Source: Elymus sibiricus (lineage: Eukaryota; Streptophyta; Magnoliopsida; Poales; Poaceae). From it: a DNA stretch of 64,000 nt. Below, piece after piece: positions 35,384 to 47,340 of the stretch. Both the position numbers and the translations under genes were made by a program. The notes beneath the pieces were generated by a model. The model saw nothing but the letters and a program-made list of their open reading frames with translations. It searched no databases and was not told where the DNA came from. Location of the stretch: NCBI GenBank assembly GCA_039707655.1, contig CM077668.1:65427086-65491085 (forward strand), in the 5' to 3' direction. The number at the start of each line of letters is the position of its first letter. The stretch's first letter is position 1.

Positions 35384-36340
35384 AGACTTTCTCTCCACAA
35401 CTATTCTGATGATGGCTTTGATCTAGAATATCACTGCAGTTACATGTCAAGAAATGAAATGCCTTTTGTAACATATGAGTTTTCGTCCGAAACCGTGATA
35501 CCTCGAAAGAGATTGTCCATTTTGTACACGAAGTGCATCCAGTTTTTGCCGTAACCCTCCCAACTTTTTAGCACATGCTATGTGGCTAAAATGATGGTAA
35601 AATGCCAACTTTCAACCTTTTCAGAGTTCATTTGTACTGCCTTTCAATTTCAGGGTCATTTAGCTCAAAGAATGAACTAATAGCAAAAAGAATGAACTAA
35701 AAAGCTTTTACAAAACTCTAATAGCAAAAAGAATGAACTAAAAAGAATCAATTAAACTTTCAACCTTTTTGTTATGATCAACTAAAACAAAACTATAATA
35801 TTCTTCAACAGCAAAAAGAATCAACTAAAAAGCTTTTATAAACCTCTAGTTATTATAAAAGTATTTTTTATACTAAAATTAAATAAAATTTATGCAACTA
35901 AAATTATCAAAGTATTTTTTGTTCAAAACTTTAATAGCAAAATTAATTTTCATAAAGTATTTTTTGTAAGAAACTTTAATAGCAAACTCAAATAACAAAA
36001 TATGTTTTTGATTAAAACACACATTTAAAATAACCTAAAAATTACCAAATTGAATATAATGATAAAACACACTAATACTAAACAACAGGAAAAATAATCA
36101 CTCAAAAATCTATTTTTAAAGTAAAGTTATTCACAAACTAGAGATTCACACAAATTTCAAAGAATTCAAATTTAAACTATTCAAATTTGAAAACTACTGG
36201 CACTAACAGAAAGTTTATAATTTTTGTGACCTAAAGCAAAAAGAATCACTCAAAAACTCTAAGCATTTAGCTGTAAGTAGAAACAAAAGAAAACAAATAA
36301 AGCAAAAAACAAACCGGGACTAAAAAGTAAAAAAAATTAC
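35384..36340 (+). repeat. AT-rich region downstream of transposase, CACTA A
   Basis: Degenerate repeats of 'agcaaaaagaatgaactaaa' lie at 35660-35850 and the rest is AT-rich. The complement occurs in CACTA B at 54125-54680. It probably holds transcription terminators of the transposase. No gene is seen. Confidence 0.6.
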
Positions 36341-36492
36341 AAAAATTGCCGCCTACTGGGCCACCACGTCCTGCATACGACTAGAAACCCAACCCGATAG
36401 TTGGGCCAGGATGCAGGCCCGCAGTAGGCCCACTAGGCCCACAGGCAGAGTGAGCGTGTTTAGGCCCGTAGGCCTGCATAAGAGAGGAGCTC
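36341..36492 (-). ncRNA. Candidate Pol III-type structured RNA, CACTA A copy
   Basis: On the minus strand a USE-like box (GTCCCACCTCG, 36546-36556) is followed 24 nt later by TTTATA (36516-36521). That is the spacing of plant Pol III small-RNA genes (U6, U3, 7SL). A transcript starting about 24 nt downstream would run about 150 nt to a TTTTT at 36341-36345. It can fold with CCTGCAT/ATGCAGG, then CCCAAC/GTTGGG closing a 6-nt loop. Copy B has the same stems with one compensatory base-pair change. No known RNA family is recognised. Transcription is unproven. Confidence 0.45.
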
Positions 36493-36515
36493 GAGAGGGT
36501 TGGCGCAGCCGCGCT

Positions 36516-36556
36516 TATAAACCACTCTCGACGCCTCTCAGCTAGCGAGGTGGGAC
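36516..36556 (-). promoter_or_regulatory. USE/TATA snRNA-type promoter, CACTA A copy
   Basis: GTCCCACCTCG differs by one base from the plant upstream sequence element RTCCCACATCG. The 24-nt gap to TTTATA is identical in both CACTA copies. The TATA lies in the loop of an imperfect inverted repeat (GAGAGG...CCTCTC). Confidence 0.5.
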
Positions 36557-36596
36557 TAAACATCCACCCGCCCGACGCCGTGCCAGCCGCAGGCCT

Positions 36597-36790
36597 TTGG
36601 TCCCGGTTCGTGGCTCCAACCGGGACTAAAGGCCTCCCTTTAGTCCTGGTTGCAGCCACCAACCGGGACTAAAGGTCTCTACTTCCCGCCCTTTGGGCTG
36701 CTGAAAATGACCTTTAGTCCCGGTTGGTGGCGACAACCGGGACTAAAGGGGGGCATTTAGTCCCGGTTGGATCCATGAACCGGGACCAAT
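36597..36790. repeat. Internal subterminal-type hairpin repeats, CACTA A
   Basis: Several 'TTTAGTCCCGGTTGGTGGC ... CCAACCGGGACTAAAG' inverted pairs lie in the middle of the element, next to the ORF2 promoter. They match the terminal arrays in sequence. Confidence 0.85.
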
Positions 36791-36797
36791 GCTCTGG

Positions 36798-36806
36798 GTA
36801 TATAAG
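36798..36806 (+). promoter_or_regulatory. TATA box of ORF2 gene, CACTA A
   Basis: GTATATAAG lies between the internal hairpin array and the GC-rich leader. The same site is conserved in CACTA B (53624-53633, minus). Confidence 0.6.
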
Positions 36807-36839
36807 CAGCACTTGGGAAATTTTCAGAGTTCATCTGCA

Positions 36840-37140
36840 GTTTCCCCCGACGACGCCGCCAGGCTGCCCCGACGCCGTCGCCCGCTCCCCTCGCCACGCC
36901 CTTCCCCGACGCCGTCGCCGCGCCCCTGCCCCGCCGTCGCCGTCGCCGCCCCCGAGCCCGCGCCCCTGCCCCGCCCCCGAGCACCCGCCCCCGCCTTCGC
37001 CGTCGCCGTCGCCGCCCCCGAGCCCGCGCCCCTGCCCCGCCCCCGCCGTCGCCGTCGCCGCCCCCGAGCCCGCGCGCTCTCCCTCCTCCCCGAGCCCTCG
37101 CCGCCCCCGCTGTGAGCCGCCGCCGCCCCGGCCCGCTGTC
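36840..37140 (+). repeat. GC-rich imperfect minisatellite in ORF2 leader, CACTA A
   Basis: Repeats of 'gccgtcgccgtcgccgcccccgagcccgcgcccctgcc' type. Open frames here give only Pro/Ala/Arg-rich peptides in several frames, so it is treated as leader, not coding. Confidence 0.7.
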
Positions 37141-37600
37141 CATTTTTTTTGTTTATTAATTATGTTTATGTATTTTTTTTGTTCATATATAATGTAGATG
37201 TATATGTATGTATGGATGGATGGATGAAAATATTGATATGATGATTTTTTTTTGTTCATAGACTTTTTTATGTTCATAGAATTAATATTTTTTTGTTTAT
37301 TAATTTTTTTTGTTCATATATAATGTAGATGTATATGTATGTGTATGTATGTATGGATGGATGTATGTATATAGAAAATATTGATATGATGAATTTTTTT
37401 GTTCATAGAATTTTGTATGTTCATAGAACTAATATCAAGTGGCACTTTCAGGATATTGAGCAAGTGCCCCCGATATGTACATGTATGTATGTAGATTTTG
37501 AGCAAGTGCCCCCATATGATGAATTTTTTTTCATAGAATTTTTTATGTTCATAGAATTAATATCAAGTGGCACTTTTCAAACAAAGTTTTGAGCAAGCTA
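37141..37600 (+). repeat. AT-rich tandem repeats ('ttgttcatatataatgtagatg'), CACTA A
   Basis: Two units of roughly 150 bp and a partial third share 'gttcatatataatgtagatg', 'tatgtatggatgga' and 'attgatatgatga'. No gene. Confidence 0.75.
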
Positions 37601-38258
37601 GTGGACTCTAGCAGAGATGCAATTGATACTATCTTGTAGATCATAGGAGAGTGATCAATATTGATATAAGGCACTAACCCATAGGATGTACAGAACAATA
37701 GTTGTAGCCTTTGGAAAACAACTAAGTGATGTTTAAAGCTGAGGAATTCTCAGACTTAGCAGAATTTTTAGGATATTGGTAAAACTTTAGAAATTCGTAG
37801 AAAATTAACCATAACTCCGATGAAAATAATTTATATATGAAAATCGATCAGAAAAATATGAAGAATCCGAATATGCCCTCTGTTCGTCTGTCACAAGCAG
37901 CTAGCATAGCAAACCTGGAACCGTCTCCCTCCGGTTCATCTGTCCGAAAATGCAGACTTCTGGAAAACATTCCTGGATGTTATCCCCCTTCACCTATATC
38001 GTGTAGTGCCGCATTAGAACACCCCTAACTCTCTCGGGAATTCAAAATATCCCCGATAACTTCGACATGAGGGGGGGGGGGGGTCCGCAAAGTATCCTCT
38101 CTCGAAAGTATAACCCCCGATAACTTTGCATGATGTTTGCGACTAATCCATTGCTCATATATGCATATGATTCCTTGTTGTGATTAGCTAGGTCTATGTT
38201 TGCCACTAATCCATCTCTCATGGTTGTATATTGCCATGTTGTAATATTTGCAGAAACT
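37601..38258 (+). other. ORF2 leader with gypsy-LTR-like fragment, CACTA A
   Basis: 37770-38030 resembles the gypsy LTR around 21170-21370 (for example 'gatcagaaaaatatgaagaatccgaatatg' type sequence and a 'ccgtctccctccggttc' block), but is diverged. A 13-G run lies at 38071-38083. The leader ends 'tttgcag' five bases before the ATG, a splice acceptor. Confidence 0.5.
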
Positions 38259-41200
38259 ATGGACAGAGACTTAGAAAAAGAAGAGTTGTTGGGGGATATA
38301 ATCCGCAACGAAGGTGATATCACCTTGTCGTTTCTCAACGACACCGATGGTCAGGAAAGAGAGGATGACGGCTCCGGTGATCCAATGGAGGAGGAAGGAG
38401 ATCATGACGGCTCCGGTGACCGAACGGAGGAGGAAGGAGATCATGACGGCTCCGGTGACCGAACGGAGGAGGGAGCCTTAACTGTTGCAAAGTCCGGCGA
38501 GGTATATATACATATATTAATTAAGCCTCTGCTGACTTGATGCATTAATTGTTTTGTATGTACATATATTAACGCTTCTTTCTTCTTTTAATTAGCCCTC
38601 CGGATCGAGCCAAACTTCCTTAAGGAGACGACGCCCGAAGAAAAGGTTGCGCGAGGATGAAAGGTTCACGATCGAAGAAGTCGGTCGAGATGGCCAACCG
38701 ATTGCTCCCAAGCAGAGCAGGGACACATTTATACATCAGTGCGGAGTGGTTGTTGGGGACACCGTCCCGATCAGCATCCAAGAATGGAATAAGAAGAAGG
38801 ACCCTGAAGTTTCTTATGTCCAGGATAGACAGAAGGATGATCTTTGGACCTCGCTGATGACAAATTTCAGCCTACCACCAGAGGCGGATCCGAATAAGGT
38901 CAAGGCGTTTTCTCTTAAGAAGATGGCAGAACTATTCAAGAACTGAAAGAAAGATTTGAACAAAAAGTTTGTCGAGAAAGACAAGACTCCAGAATTCGCC
39001 GGTTCATATGAGAAGATAAAAGATCACTGGCCCGCATTTGTGGCCTACAAGAAATCAGACAAGGGCAAGCAAAGGTCAGCGACAAATAAGCTAAATGCTG
39101 CAAAGAAGCAGTATCACCATGTTACGGGGTCAGGTGTCTACAGCAAAGCCCGGCCTACGTGGGACAAAGCTGAGCAAGACCTGCTTGCTAAAGGGGTCCA
39201 ACCAGCGACATTGCACTGGCCAGATCGGTCAAGGACTTGGTTCTTTGGGGTTGGGGGAACTTTGGACCCAGAAACAGGGAACTGTGTTTTGACGAAAGCT
39301 CAACTTGCAATACCCGTCAAGAAGCTTCAGGAAGCAATCCAGGCAGCGCAGGAAGGGAGGTTACATCCCGACAGAGAGAATGACGAGCTTACACAGGCCC
39401 TCGGGAATCCTGAACACCCTGGACGAACACGAGGCACATCAGGCTCCGTTCCGTGGGTGCATGGGTTTCCCGAGAGCGGTGGTTATAGAAGCCGAGAGAG
39501 AAAGAAGAAAGCGGAAGCAAGCTTAATGCAGAAGCTCAGTGCAAGATTAGCAAAACTAGAGGAACTTGAGAGCCAGCGAGCTACCGGCCAACCATCTGAG
39601 CGGCATGAAGATCCTTCCTTCGACACTGCCCCAGAAGCTACCCCACTATCTCAGCGGAGAAGCAGCGTGGCTTCCACGCAGCTCCTTCAGCCTGATATCA
39701 CGGCTCCTCGCTACCCCGTGGATAGTATCACGGAGGCTGAACATTGTGTGCTAATGGCGAAATGCCAGAACCTGACCTTGAAGGCGGCGGTCGGCTCTGT
39801 TTTACCTCCTCGAGCTGAGGGAACTTTCCATTGCTGTCCGATTCCACATGACTATGCTATTGTCACGGTGGATGAAATAATGGAGGGATTTGAGGGGCTG
39901 GAACTTGACTACCCTACAGGTGAAGGGGATAATCTTCTGGAAAGTGCCTTAAGGAGTACCTGCCTATGGAGAAAGGAGAACATCAAGCTTCCAAACTGGA
40001 CGCCGCCTCAGCAGACTCAGCCGGAGGAGGCCCCTCAGCAGACTCCGCTGCCTCATTCGTCTCCAACACGTCAGCTGTCTCCGCCGCCTCAGCTGTCTCC
40101 GTCGCGTCAGCCGACTTCGGCGGAGGAGGCCCCTCAGCAGAATCCTCCTTTGCCTCCTCCACGGCGTCAGCGGACTCCGCCTCCTGCGCCGCGACAGCGG
40201 ACTCTGCCTCATCAGCAATGATAGAAGAGAGCCGCCGCCGCTCCGGCGGCTAGCAGTACAATAGGTGGTGGGAAGAAATTCAAATTTGGTCCAAGCCTCA
40301 AGCCTCTTGCCAAGTTACCATATGAGCTGAGTGACAAGGAAACCGATGAGGTCATGGCTGCCGATTTGAAACACCAATTTGCACGGAAAGTTCCACCTCA
40401 AAAGGAAAAAATAGATCCGGTAAAGGCGAATCGCACTCTGGATGCCCTTACGCGACCACCTCCGCCTCCGTCGCTATCAAACTATGACCGCATTATTGCA
40501 AAGACATATGACAAAGCTACGAGTCGATCGAGAAGTAGCAGTACTCGTGCAAGAAGTGGGAAAACAATTCCCCAGCTCGGCGAACAGGAAAAGCAATCGT
40601 GCCCCCCACTCAAGGTGTTTACCGATACCCTGGGGGTAGCGGCCGTTGCTCCTAGTTTCAATCATGGTGATTACCTAGGCGATGATGTACATTTTGAAAT
40701 CGCTAAGCCGGTAGACACCTTTAAATACCAGCACGGGAAGCGTCTCGTCAGAAGGGATGATCTGGAACGAGATCTACCAACGATGATGCGAACATTACAT
40801 AAATGGTACTTGGAAACCTGCAAGGATGGGACGGGCAGTATCTTGGTGGGAATTAAGGATGAGCACGACTTCGTTGGAGTCGACTCGATCTTCGTTGAAT
40901 TTGACGAACTCTTTCAGTTATACAATCAAGCCGCCCTCGACAAAAGTCTCGTGGGTTGTTATTGTCTGTAAGTATTATTTCTGTAATTAAGTCTCTAGCT
41001 CAGCTCATTCATTGCATGTATATAATCATCCTCACTATATTATGCAGATTGAAGATCGTCGAATTTAAAAGAGGACAAATCTATGACATTGGGTTCATTA
41101 ACCCAAATATCGTAAATGAATGGTCGGTACAGAAGATCCCCGAGGAGACTGAGAAAATCTTGCTAATGGCGTTCCTTCGACACCAAAACAAAAGGGAAAT

Positions 41201-41908
41201 ACTCTTTCCTTACAACTTCAAGTGAGAGTTACTGTCTTCTGCATATTCTGTTTCGCTGACTCGAGGTTAAGTGTAATTGATGAGTTATGCGCGCGCAGGT
41301 TCCACTTTATTCTGCTAGCCATTCAGCTTGACGAGGGAGCAGTAACTGTCTTGGACTCGAGACGTAAAGAGGCTACGGAGTATGCGGACATGATTGAAAT
41401 GCTCCAGAAGTAAGTTCAATCATTATCGCACTATATCGGCAACTTTCGTTCATTTCCTGATATCAAGTAATCATTTTCTTTGCCGGGCAGGGTTTGGAAA
41501 AAGTTCATCACGCGGGTTAAGGGTGAATGGAGACTGGAGCTGCAATTTAAACAACCCAGAGTAAGTAGTACTAGCTAGTTCTGTGCATCTCTCATTGATT
41601 CTAGTTTCAATACCATTATCATGGTTGATTATCATTTTGATTGAACTCTATTCTCGTAAAGTGCATGTGGCAGCAACCCGGAAATGAGTTATGTGGATAC
41701 TACGTTTGCGAGTTCATTTGAAGTACGTAAACAATATTCATAATTTAATTTTATCACCATCAATTGTGTTGATTTCATTCATATATATATTGACCCCCCT
41801 TCTTTAAATTAGACCTGGCAGAAGTGGGACGTACTCCTACCAGCTGGTCGCCTACGCGCAATTCAAGAGGAGTTGGTGGGATTCTTTGTTGACCATTGTT
41901 ATTCCTAA
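38259..41908 (+). pseudogene. CACTA ORF2 with C-terminal Ulp1/C48 protease domain (copy A, with stops)
   Basis: Exons inferred from GT...AG sites with matching phases are 38259-38501, 38596-40967, 41048-41221, 41299-41409, 41491-41560, 41662-41724 and 41813-41908. An acidic N-terminus (DGSGDRTEEEGDH repeats) is followed by a conserved body (FFGVGGTLDPETG, GYRSRERKKKAE), a Pro/Gln-rich linker, then a Ulp1-like fold. This has catalytic His (FHFILLAIQL), Asp (VTVLDSR), Gln and Cys (QQPGNELCGYYVCEF). Ulp1-like proteases cleave SUMO-type conjugates in the nucleus; the role in transposition is unknown. Stops are at 38944 (W to TGA), 40219 and 40222 (TGA, TAG) and 41722, the last linked to a ~44-bp deletion relative to copy B. 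CACTA copies with Ulp1 genes are known in plants. Confidence 0.82.
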
Positions 41909-42296
41909 AGACGGAAAATGCCATCGGGAATTGCAAACCTGTTGAATAGATATATGCATCAACGTGTACTATCTGTAGTAGCGTCGAATAGATATACGAA
42001 AACTTGTTGTTCGACCAACAAGCACGGAGAAAGAGAGGTCACTTCTCTCTATATATTGATCATGCATGACGATGTTGTGTAATTAATGGTTCCTTCATTG
42101 CTTACTAGCTAGCGTCGAGTTCTCTCTATATGTAGTAGCTAGCGTCGACCAAGCACGGAGAAAGAGAGGTTACTTCTCTCTATTAGGTAGCTAACACAAT
42201 ATGAAACCCCTAAACCCTCCAAAACCCCTAAACCCCCCCCCCCCTTTCCAAAAAAAAAAAAAACCCCAGCGCCTGCGAGCTGCTGACGCATGGCTG
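41909..42296 (+). other. 3' flank of ORF2, CACTA A
   Basis: It has repeated 'tagctagcgtcga' and 'caagcacggagaaagagag' segments and short C and A runs at 42233-42263. No gene. The complement occurs in CACTA B near 47600-47900. Confidence 0.6.
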
Positions 42297-42572
42297 CCTT
42301 TTGGTCCCGGTTGGTGTTACCAACCGGGAATAAAGGTCCTCCTGCCTGAGCGCTGCGCAGCGGCCACGTGGAGACCCTTTAGTCCCGGTTGGTGTTACCA
42401 ACCGGGACTAAAGGTCCTCCTGCCTGGGCGCCCCACAGCGGCCACGTGGAGCACCTTTGGTCCCGGTTCGTAGGCCAACCGGGACTAAAAGTTTTAGGCA
42501 TTAGTCCCGATCGTTTTGTCCCGGTTCCAGAACCGGGACTAAAGGCCCTCTGGAACCGGGACAAAAGCCTTG
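42297..42572 (+). repeat. Right subterminal repeats of CACTA A
   Basis: Multiple inverted 'TCCCGGTTGGTGTTACCAACCGGGA' type hairpins, up to the terminal TTTTGTACTAGTG. Confidence 0.85.
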
Positions 42573-42585
42573 TTTTGTACTAGTG

Positions 42586-43410
42586 CAAGAAGCTATGGGA
42601 ACTCATATAACCTGGAGTTCAGCTTATCACCCCCAATCCCAAGGCCAAGTCGAGCGAGTCAATCAAGTGCTTGAAGATATGCTGCGTGCTTGTGTTATTT
42701 CATTTGGCAAGAAGTGGGAGGAATCTCTCCCGTATGCCGAATTCTCTTACAACAACAGCTATCAAGCCAGCTTGAAAATGGCCCCCTTCGAGGTATTATA
42801 TGGACGTAAGTGTCGAGCCCCTCTGAATTGGTCAGAAACTAGGGAACGGCCGCTCATTGATCCGGATATTATCCAACACGCTGAAGAGCAAGTCCGTATT
42901 GTCAGGGAAAATCTCAAGGCGGCCCAGTCTCGCCAGAAGAGCAATTATGATCGAAAACACCGGGGATCGATCTATCAACCTGGTGAGCAAGCTTATCTTC
43001 GTGTCACTCCGATGAAGGGCACTCACCGCTTCGGAATCAAGGGCAAGTTAGCTCCTCGCTACATTGGTCCCTTCCGCATTCTCGCCAGACGTGGACATGT
43101 GGCATATAAATTGGAGTTGCCGCCGCAATTCTCTCACATCCACGACGTCTTCCATGTGTCGCAACTTCGCCGTTGCTTCAAGGAATCTCCGCACCGAGCA
43201 GTGGATCATGAATTGCTCGATTTGCAAGATGATCTATCTTATAAAGAGCATCCGATCTGCATTATCGATCAAGCTGAACGTCGGACCCGTCAGAAGACAA
43301 CCAAGTTCCATAAAGTGCAGTGGTCGAATCACACTGAAGATGAAGCCACTTGGGAACGCGAGGATCGTCTTCGGGAAGAATACCCCGACCCTTTCCCTTC
43401 TACCTCCTAA
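42586..43410 (+). pseudogene. Gypsy gag-pol, second part (integrase end and chromodomain-like tail)
   Basis: It resumes with the duplicated CAA and GAA (Q-E), giving SFQ-EAMGTHITWSSAYHP across the insertion. It holds the third integrase residue E1220 (QGQVERVNQ), 35 residues after D1184. The IHDVFHVSQLRRC motif follows, then a C-terminal chromodomain-like segment (VQWSNHTEDEATWERE). That tail is typical of Tekay/Del chromoviruses. TAA at 43408-43410 ends the frame. No further lesion is seen in this part. Confidence 0.93.
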
Positions 43411-43434
43411 ATTCTCGGGACGAGACTTTCTTTT

Positions 43435-43447
43435 AGAGGAGGAGAAT
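43435..43447 (+). other. Polypurine tract of gypsy element
   Basis: AGAGGAGGAGAAT abuts the first base of the right LTR (43448), 24 bp after the gag-pol stop. Confidence 0.9.
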
Positions 43448-46400
43448 TGTAACACATCTCTGTAATGAGCAACAGTGATCCATGATGATTATGCTAAGTC
43501 TCTGTGATTTACAATGTTTGATCAAAGTGGATTCATATCTCATTTCAAATTCCTCCACTGAATTCAATTCAAATTCAAAGTGAAATTTGAAGTTGCTCAA
43601 AAATTGCTAGAAAATAGTTCATCATTTAACAAAAATTCCAAAACAAATTATTGTTCAGGAAAACAACATCACCTATTTTCCCAAATGGACTAGAGCATTT
43701 AAAACAGTCCAAAAACAGCAATTTAAAAGCCATTTCATTTATGAAAAATTCAAATGAATTCAAATGGCCTCCAAACTTTTTGTGGCAGTGCAGTATAATG
43801 CAAAGTATTTTTGTGCACAAGTTTCACATTTTTACAAATTTATTTGGCAGCTCATTTTCTTTTCAAAACTTTCTATAAAAGAAAAACAGAAAAAGAAAAG
43901 GAAAAGGCCTAAAGCGACTGGGCCTAAGTGCACAGTGCACTCGGCCCAGCCCAACCTCCCTCTCTCTCCTACCTCCTGCCTCTCTCCTCCCCGTGTCGGG
44001 CTCGCCGTGGCCGCGCGCGCGCTCGCCGGCCGGCGGCCGACACCGCGGCGCTACAGGGCCACTGAGGGGATAAGAACGCGCCCCTCGGCCGCATCATCGT
44101 CCTCGGCCACTCCTTTCCCTCTCTCCCTCGCTCATCCGCTCTCTCTCACTCGCCCGAGAGCCTCCGCCGCCGCACGCCGTCGTCCTCGCGGCCACCATCG
44201 TCCCCGAGCCGCGCCACCATGTCCAGCCGCACCGCCGAGCTCCGCTACGTCGCCCACGCCGACTAACGCAAGCCGGGGAGCTCCACAGCGCGGATCCACG
44301 CCGTCCTCCTCTCCCTCGGGTCCCCGGCGAACCTCGCCGATTCCGGCCGCGCTGCAGCTCCTAATCCGTCACCGGGCCATCTTGCGCCTCCCCGGTGAGC
44401 TTCTCCTCCTCTCCCCTCTCTTCTCTGCCCTTCCCCACGCCCGTAGCGGCCGATCTTGCCGTGGCCGTATGCATCGCCGCCGTCGAGCTCGTCGCCGTCG
44501 AGCTCGTCCGAGCACGCAGCCGTGCTCAGTGTAGCCGTAACAGCCCAACGTCGCCGCCCGCAGCTCTTGCCATGACCCGTACCGCCGAAACCACCGTAGC
44601 CCGAACTCCGGCGCCGCCCGCGAGCTCGCCGCCGTCAACTAAGGCCGATTCCGGCGACGCCACCACCACCAGTCGACGCGCCTCGCTCCGCTCGATCGAA
44701 CGCGGGGTCGCGCGCGCCAAATGGTCGCCGGAGCGCGTTTTCCGGCGAGGTCCGAGGCGCGCTACCACGTTTTTCGTTGCCACCGACTCGCCGCCGGCCA
44801 CCGCCGACGTGGCAGCCACATTGGCAGCCCCTGGGTCACTGCCAGTGGGCCCAGGGGCCCCAGTTGACCGAGTTGACTTGGTCAACTCGGCTGACTGGGC
44901 ACACAGTGCCAGTGACATGAGGGCCCCACCGTTTAATCACTGTTTAAACTAAATAAATTAATTAGTTAAACTAATTAGACACTGATAGTGGGGCCCCACC
45001 TCCCTAATTAGCTTAATTAGTTTAATTTAACCTCTGTTTAGCTCTCTGTCCCTGACATGTGGGACCCAGCTGTCTGGTTTGACCTGGAACAGCTGGGTTG
45101 ACTCGCTGACGTCACACTGACCTCATGCTGACGTCATAAGCTACTGTTCTAGATAATGCGAATTTATTAATTAAATTAAATCCAGGAATTTCAGAAAAAG
45201 GTTTAAATCTTTGAAAATTCGTAGAAATTCAACCGTAGCTCGGATCGAAAAGTTTTCAACATGAAAGTTGATCAGAAAAACGAGACGAATCCGAATATGT
45301 GGTCAAAATGCTTGACCATCACTCCTAACTATCTGAACATGGAACCTTCCACTCCGGTTCAGTATACCGATAACTGCCTAAACGCCGGGAAAATATCCCA
45401 GATATTTTCCCGCTTCGTCTGCAACATGTTGCCTTGCATTAGGTCACCACCAGCACTGCATTTTGCCATGCCATGCATTGTGTTGCATTTGTTTGCTTTT
45501 CTTTATTGTTTCTTCCCCCTCTTCTCCCCCATTAGACCCCGAGACCGACGCAGCTCCGGAGCCCGACTACACCGTTGACGACCCCTCCTTTGCCGCAGAG
45601 CTGGCAAGCAAACCCCCTTGAACATGCCTATATCGCCTATTCTTTCTCCCTCATGCTTGCATTAGAATTACTACAGTTATTGTTCCGAATACCTATTCTG
45701 ATGCATAGCCTGTTTTTGTAAACTGCTGTTGATACTTTACCTGATATCCTAAATGCTTAGAATAGGTTGGTTAGTGAACCATTTGTGGCCCCTGTTCCTT
45801 GTCCTAGTTGCCCCGCTCTATTACTAGTGCCCCGATCGAGGTGATCGACGGGCTGAGACCAGCACTTCACCGCACACCCCCTAATTTGTTTGACTCTACA
45901 GAGTTATCATCGAGCATCGAGGGTGATACCTCTTGTCTCACTCCCGATGTTGTCTTTGAAGTACAGCTAGTCGGTTGTGGATTACCGAGGGTGATTCCTC
46001 TTTCACCACCTCCGATGAAGCTTCTGTCGTGCAACCCCGCAAGTGTGAATACCATCGAGGGTGATTCCTCCGGATTCACCTTGATGGGTACATGGAGTGG
46101 GAATCCAATGAGGGTGATTCCTCGGATTTCTTCTTGATGTTATGGACACACGGTTACTTTGATTTTATTACTGTTACCTGATAAAGTCAGGTCGGCCCCG
46201 AGGGGTACCCGCGAGAGATGTGGAATTGGGTTGACCATGAGGGTACCCGTGTGATGATTACGTGGCACGGCCGGGCATTCCTAGCCCTTGCCGTAAGTCC
46301 ACGAGACAGGGCGACGGGGTCACATGATCGTGAATCTCTGCTTGTCACCACGAGCTCCCAACGCACTAATTGGTTAGAATATGTGATCTGAGTAGGCCTC

Positions 46401-47336
46401 TGGCCTTATCGCACTAACCACCACGCCGGAATAGTATGGGCACTCGGCGTCGTATGTATCAGTCGAAGCTCTCCAGATGTCAGCAGTTGAACGGCGCGCG
46501 CCGGGTTTGACTGGTAAAGCCTACGCTTGTATTAAGGGGGCTAGGTCTGCTCACCGGCTGCGTTCGCAACGCGCAGGAGTGCAAAGGGCGATGGGCCCAA
46601 GACCCCTGAGTGCTTAGGATTTAGACCGGTGTGCTGGCCTCTCGGTTGAGCCTAGGTAGGGCTACGACGTGTCGATCAGCCGAGGCCGGGTATGGACCGA
46701 GTAAGTGTGTCCGGCCAGAGTTAATCGAGCGTGTTGGGTAAGTTGGTGCACTCCTGCAGGGAAGTATATCTATTCGAATAGCCGTGTCCACGGTAACAGG
46801 ACACTCGGAAAGTATCCCGATCTACTACAACTAAAACTGGGTTAATATGTGGCTCCGGGATTGCTTTCACGCAGGGAGTCGAGGAAGGATCTCTGGGCGA
46901 TGTTACTACTTGTTGCTACTACTATATTTATGTACTAATATGCACTCTTCATATGCTGCAAGACGCTGAATATGCTAGTCTTCGATAGGCTAGGCCTTTC
47001 TCTCTATTCTGGCATTTTTGCAGTTCAGTCCACTAATACAGCCCTTCTTTGATACCGATGCATATTTAGAATAGATCTGGTGTAAGTCTTGCGAGTACTT
47101 TGGATGAGTACTCACGGTTGTTTTGCTTCCCCTTTTTTTCCCATACCCGATTGCCGCGACCTGATGACGGAGCCCCGGAGCCAGCTCCCCCTGTCGATGA
47201 CTACTACTACCCCTTCGGTGGAGAGTACTACTACGTGGAGACCGCCGACGACCAGGAGTAGAGAGGAGGCACCCAGGCAGGAGGCCTGCGCCTTTCGATC
47301 CAGTGTCGTTGTTTTGCCCCGCCTTCTTAAGGCCTA
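43448..47336 (+). repeat. 3' LTR of gypsy element, left part
   Basis: It starts TGTAACACATCTC and follows the left LTR with scattered substitutions and small indels, for example an extra 'cgtcgagctcgtcgc' near 44480. It is broken at 47336 (after 'ggccta') by CACTA B. Confidence 0.94.
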
Positions 47337-47340
47337 CACT

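Larger units (their letters stand above)
28456..42585 (+). mobile_element. CACTA transposon A (DTC, Caspar-like), in gypsy integrase
   Basis: The ends CACTAGTACAAAACA and its complement are perfect over 15 bp, flanked by CAA at 28453-28455 and 42586-42588. Removing the nested solo LTR gives 12,024 bp. Contents in order are: left subterminal repeats, a TATA box, a small coiled-coil/membrane ORF, a TNP2 transposase, an AT-rich block, an antisense Pol III-like unit, internal hairpin repeats, a GC-rich leader, a second gene with Ulp1 domain, and right subterminal repeats. Both large frames have stops, so it is defective but could be moved in trans. Assignment to Caspar is from end sequence by memory. 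Confidence 0.95.

Noticed and set aside
36341..36492. tRNA, U6 or U3 gene identity for the candidate RNA
   Set aside because: No A/B boxes, no U6 core, no C/D boxes seen; only the promoter type is shared.
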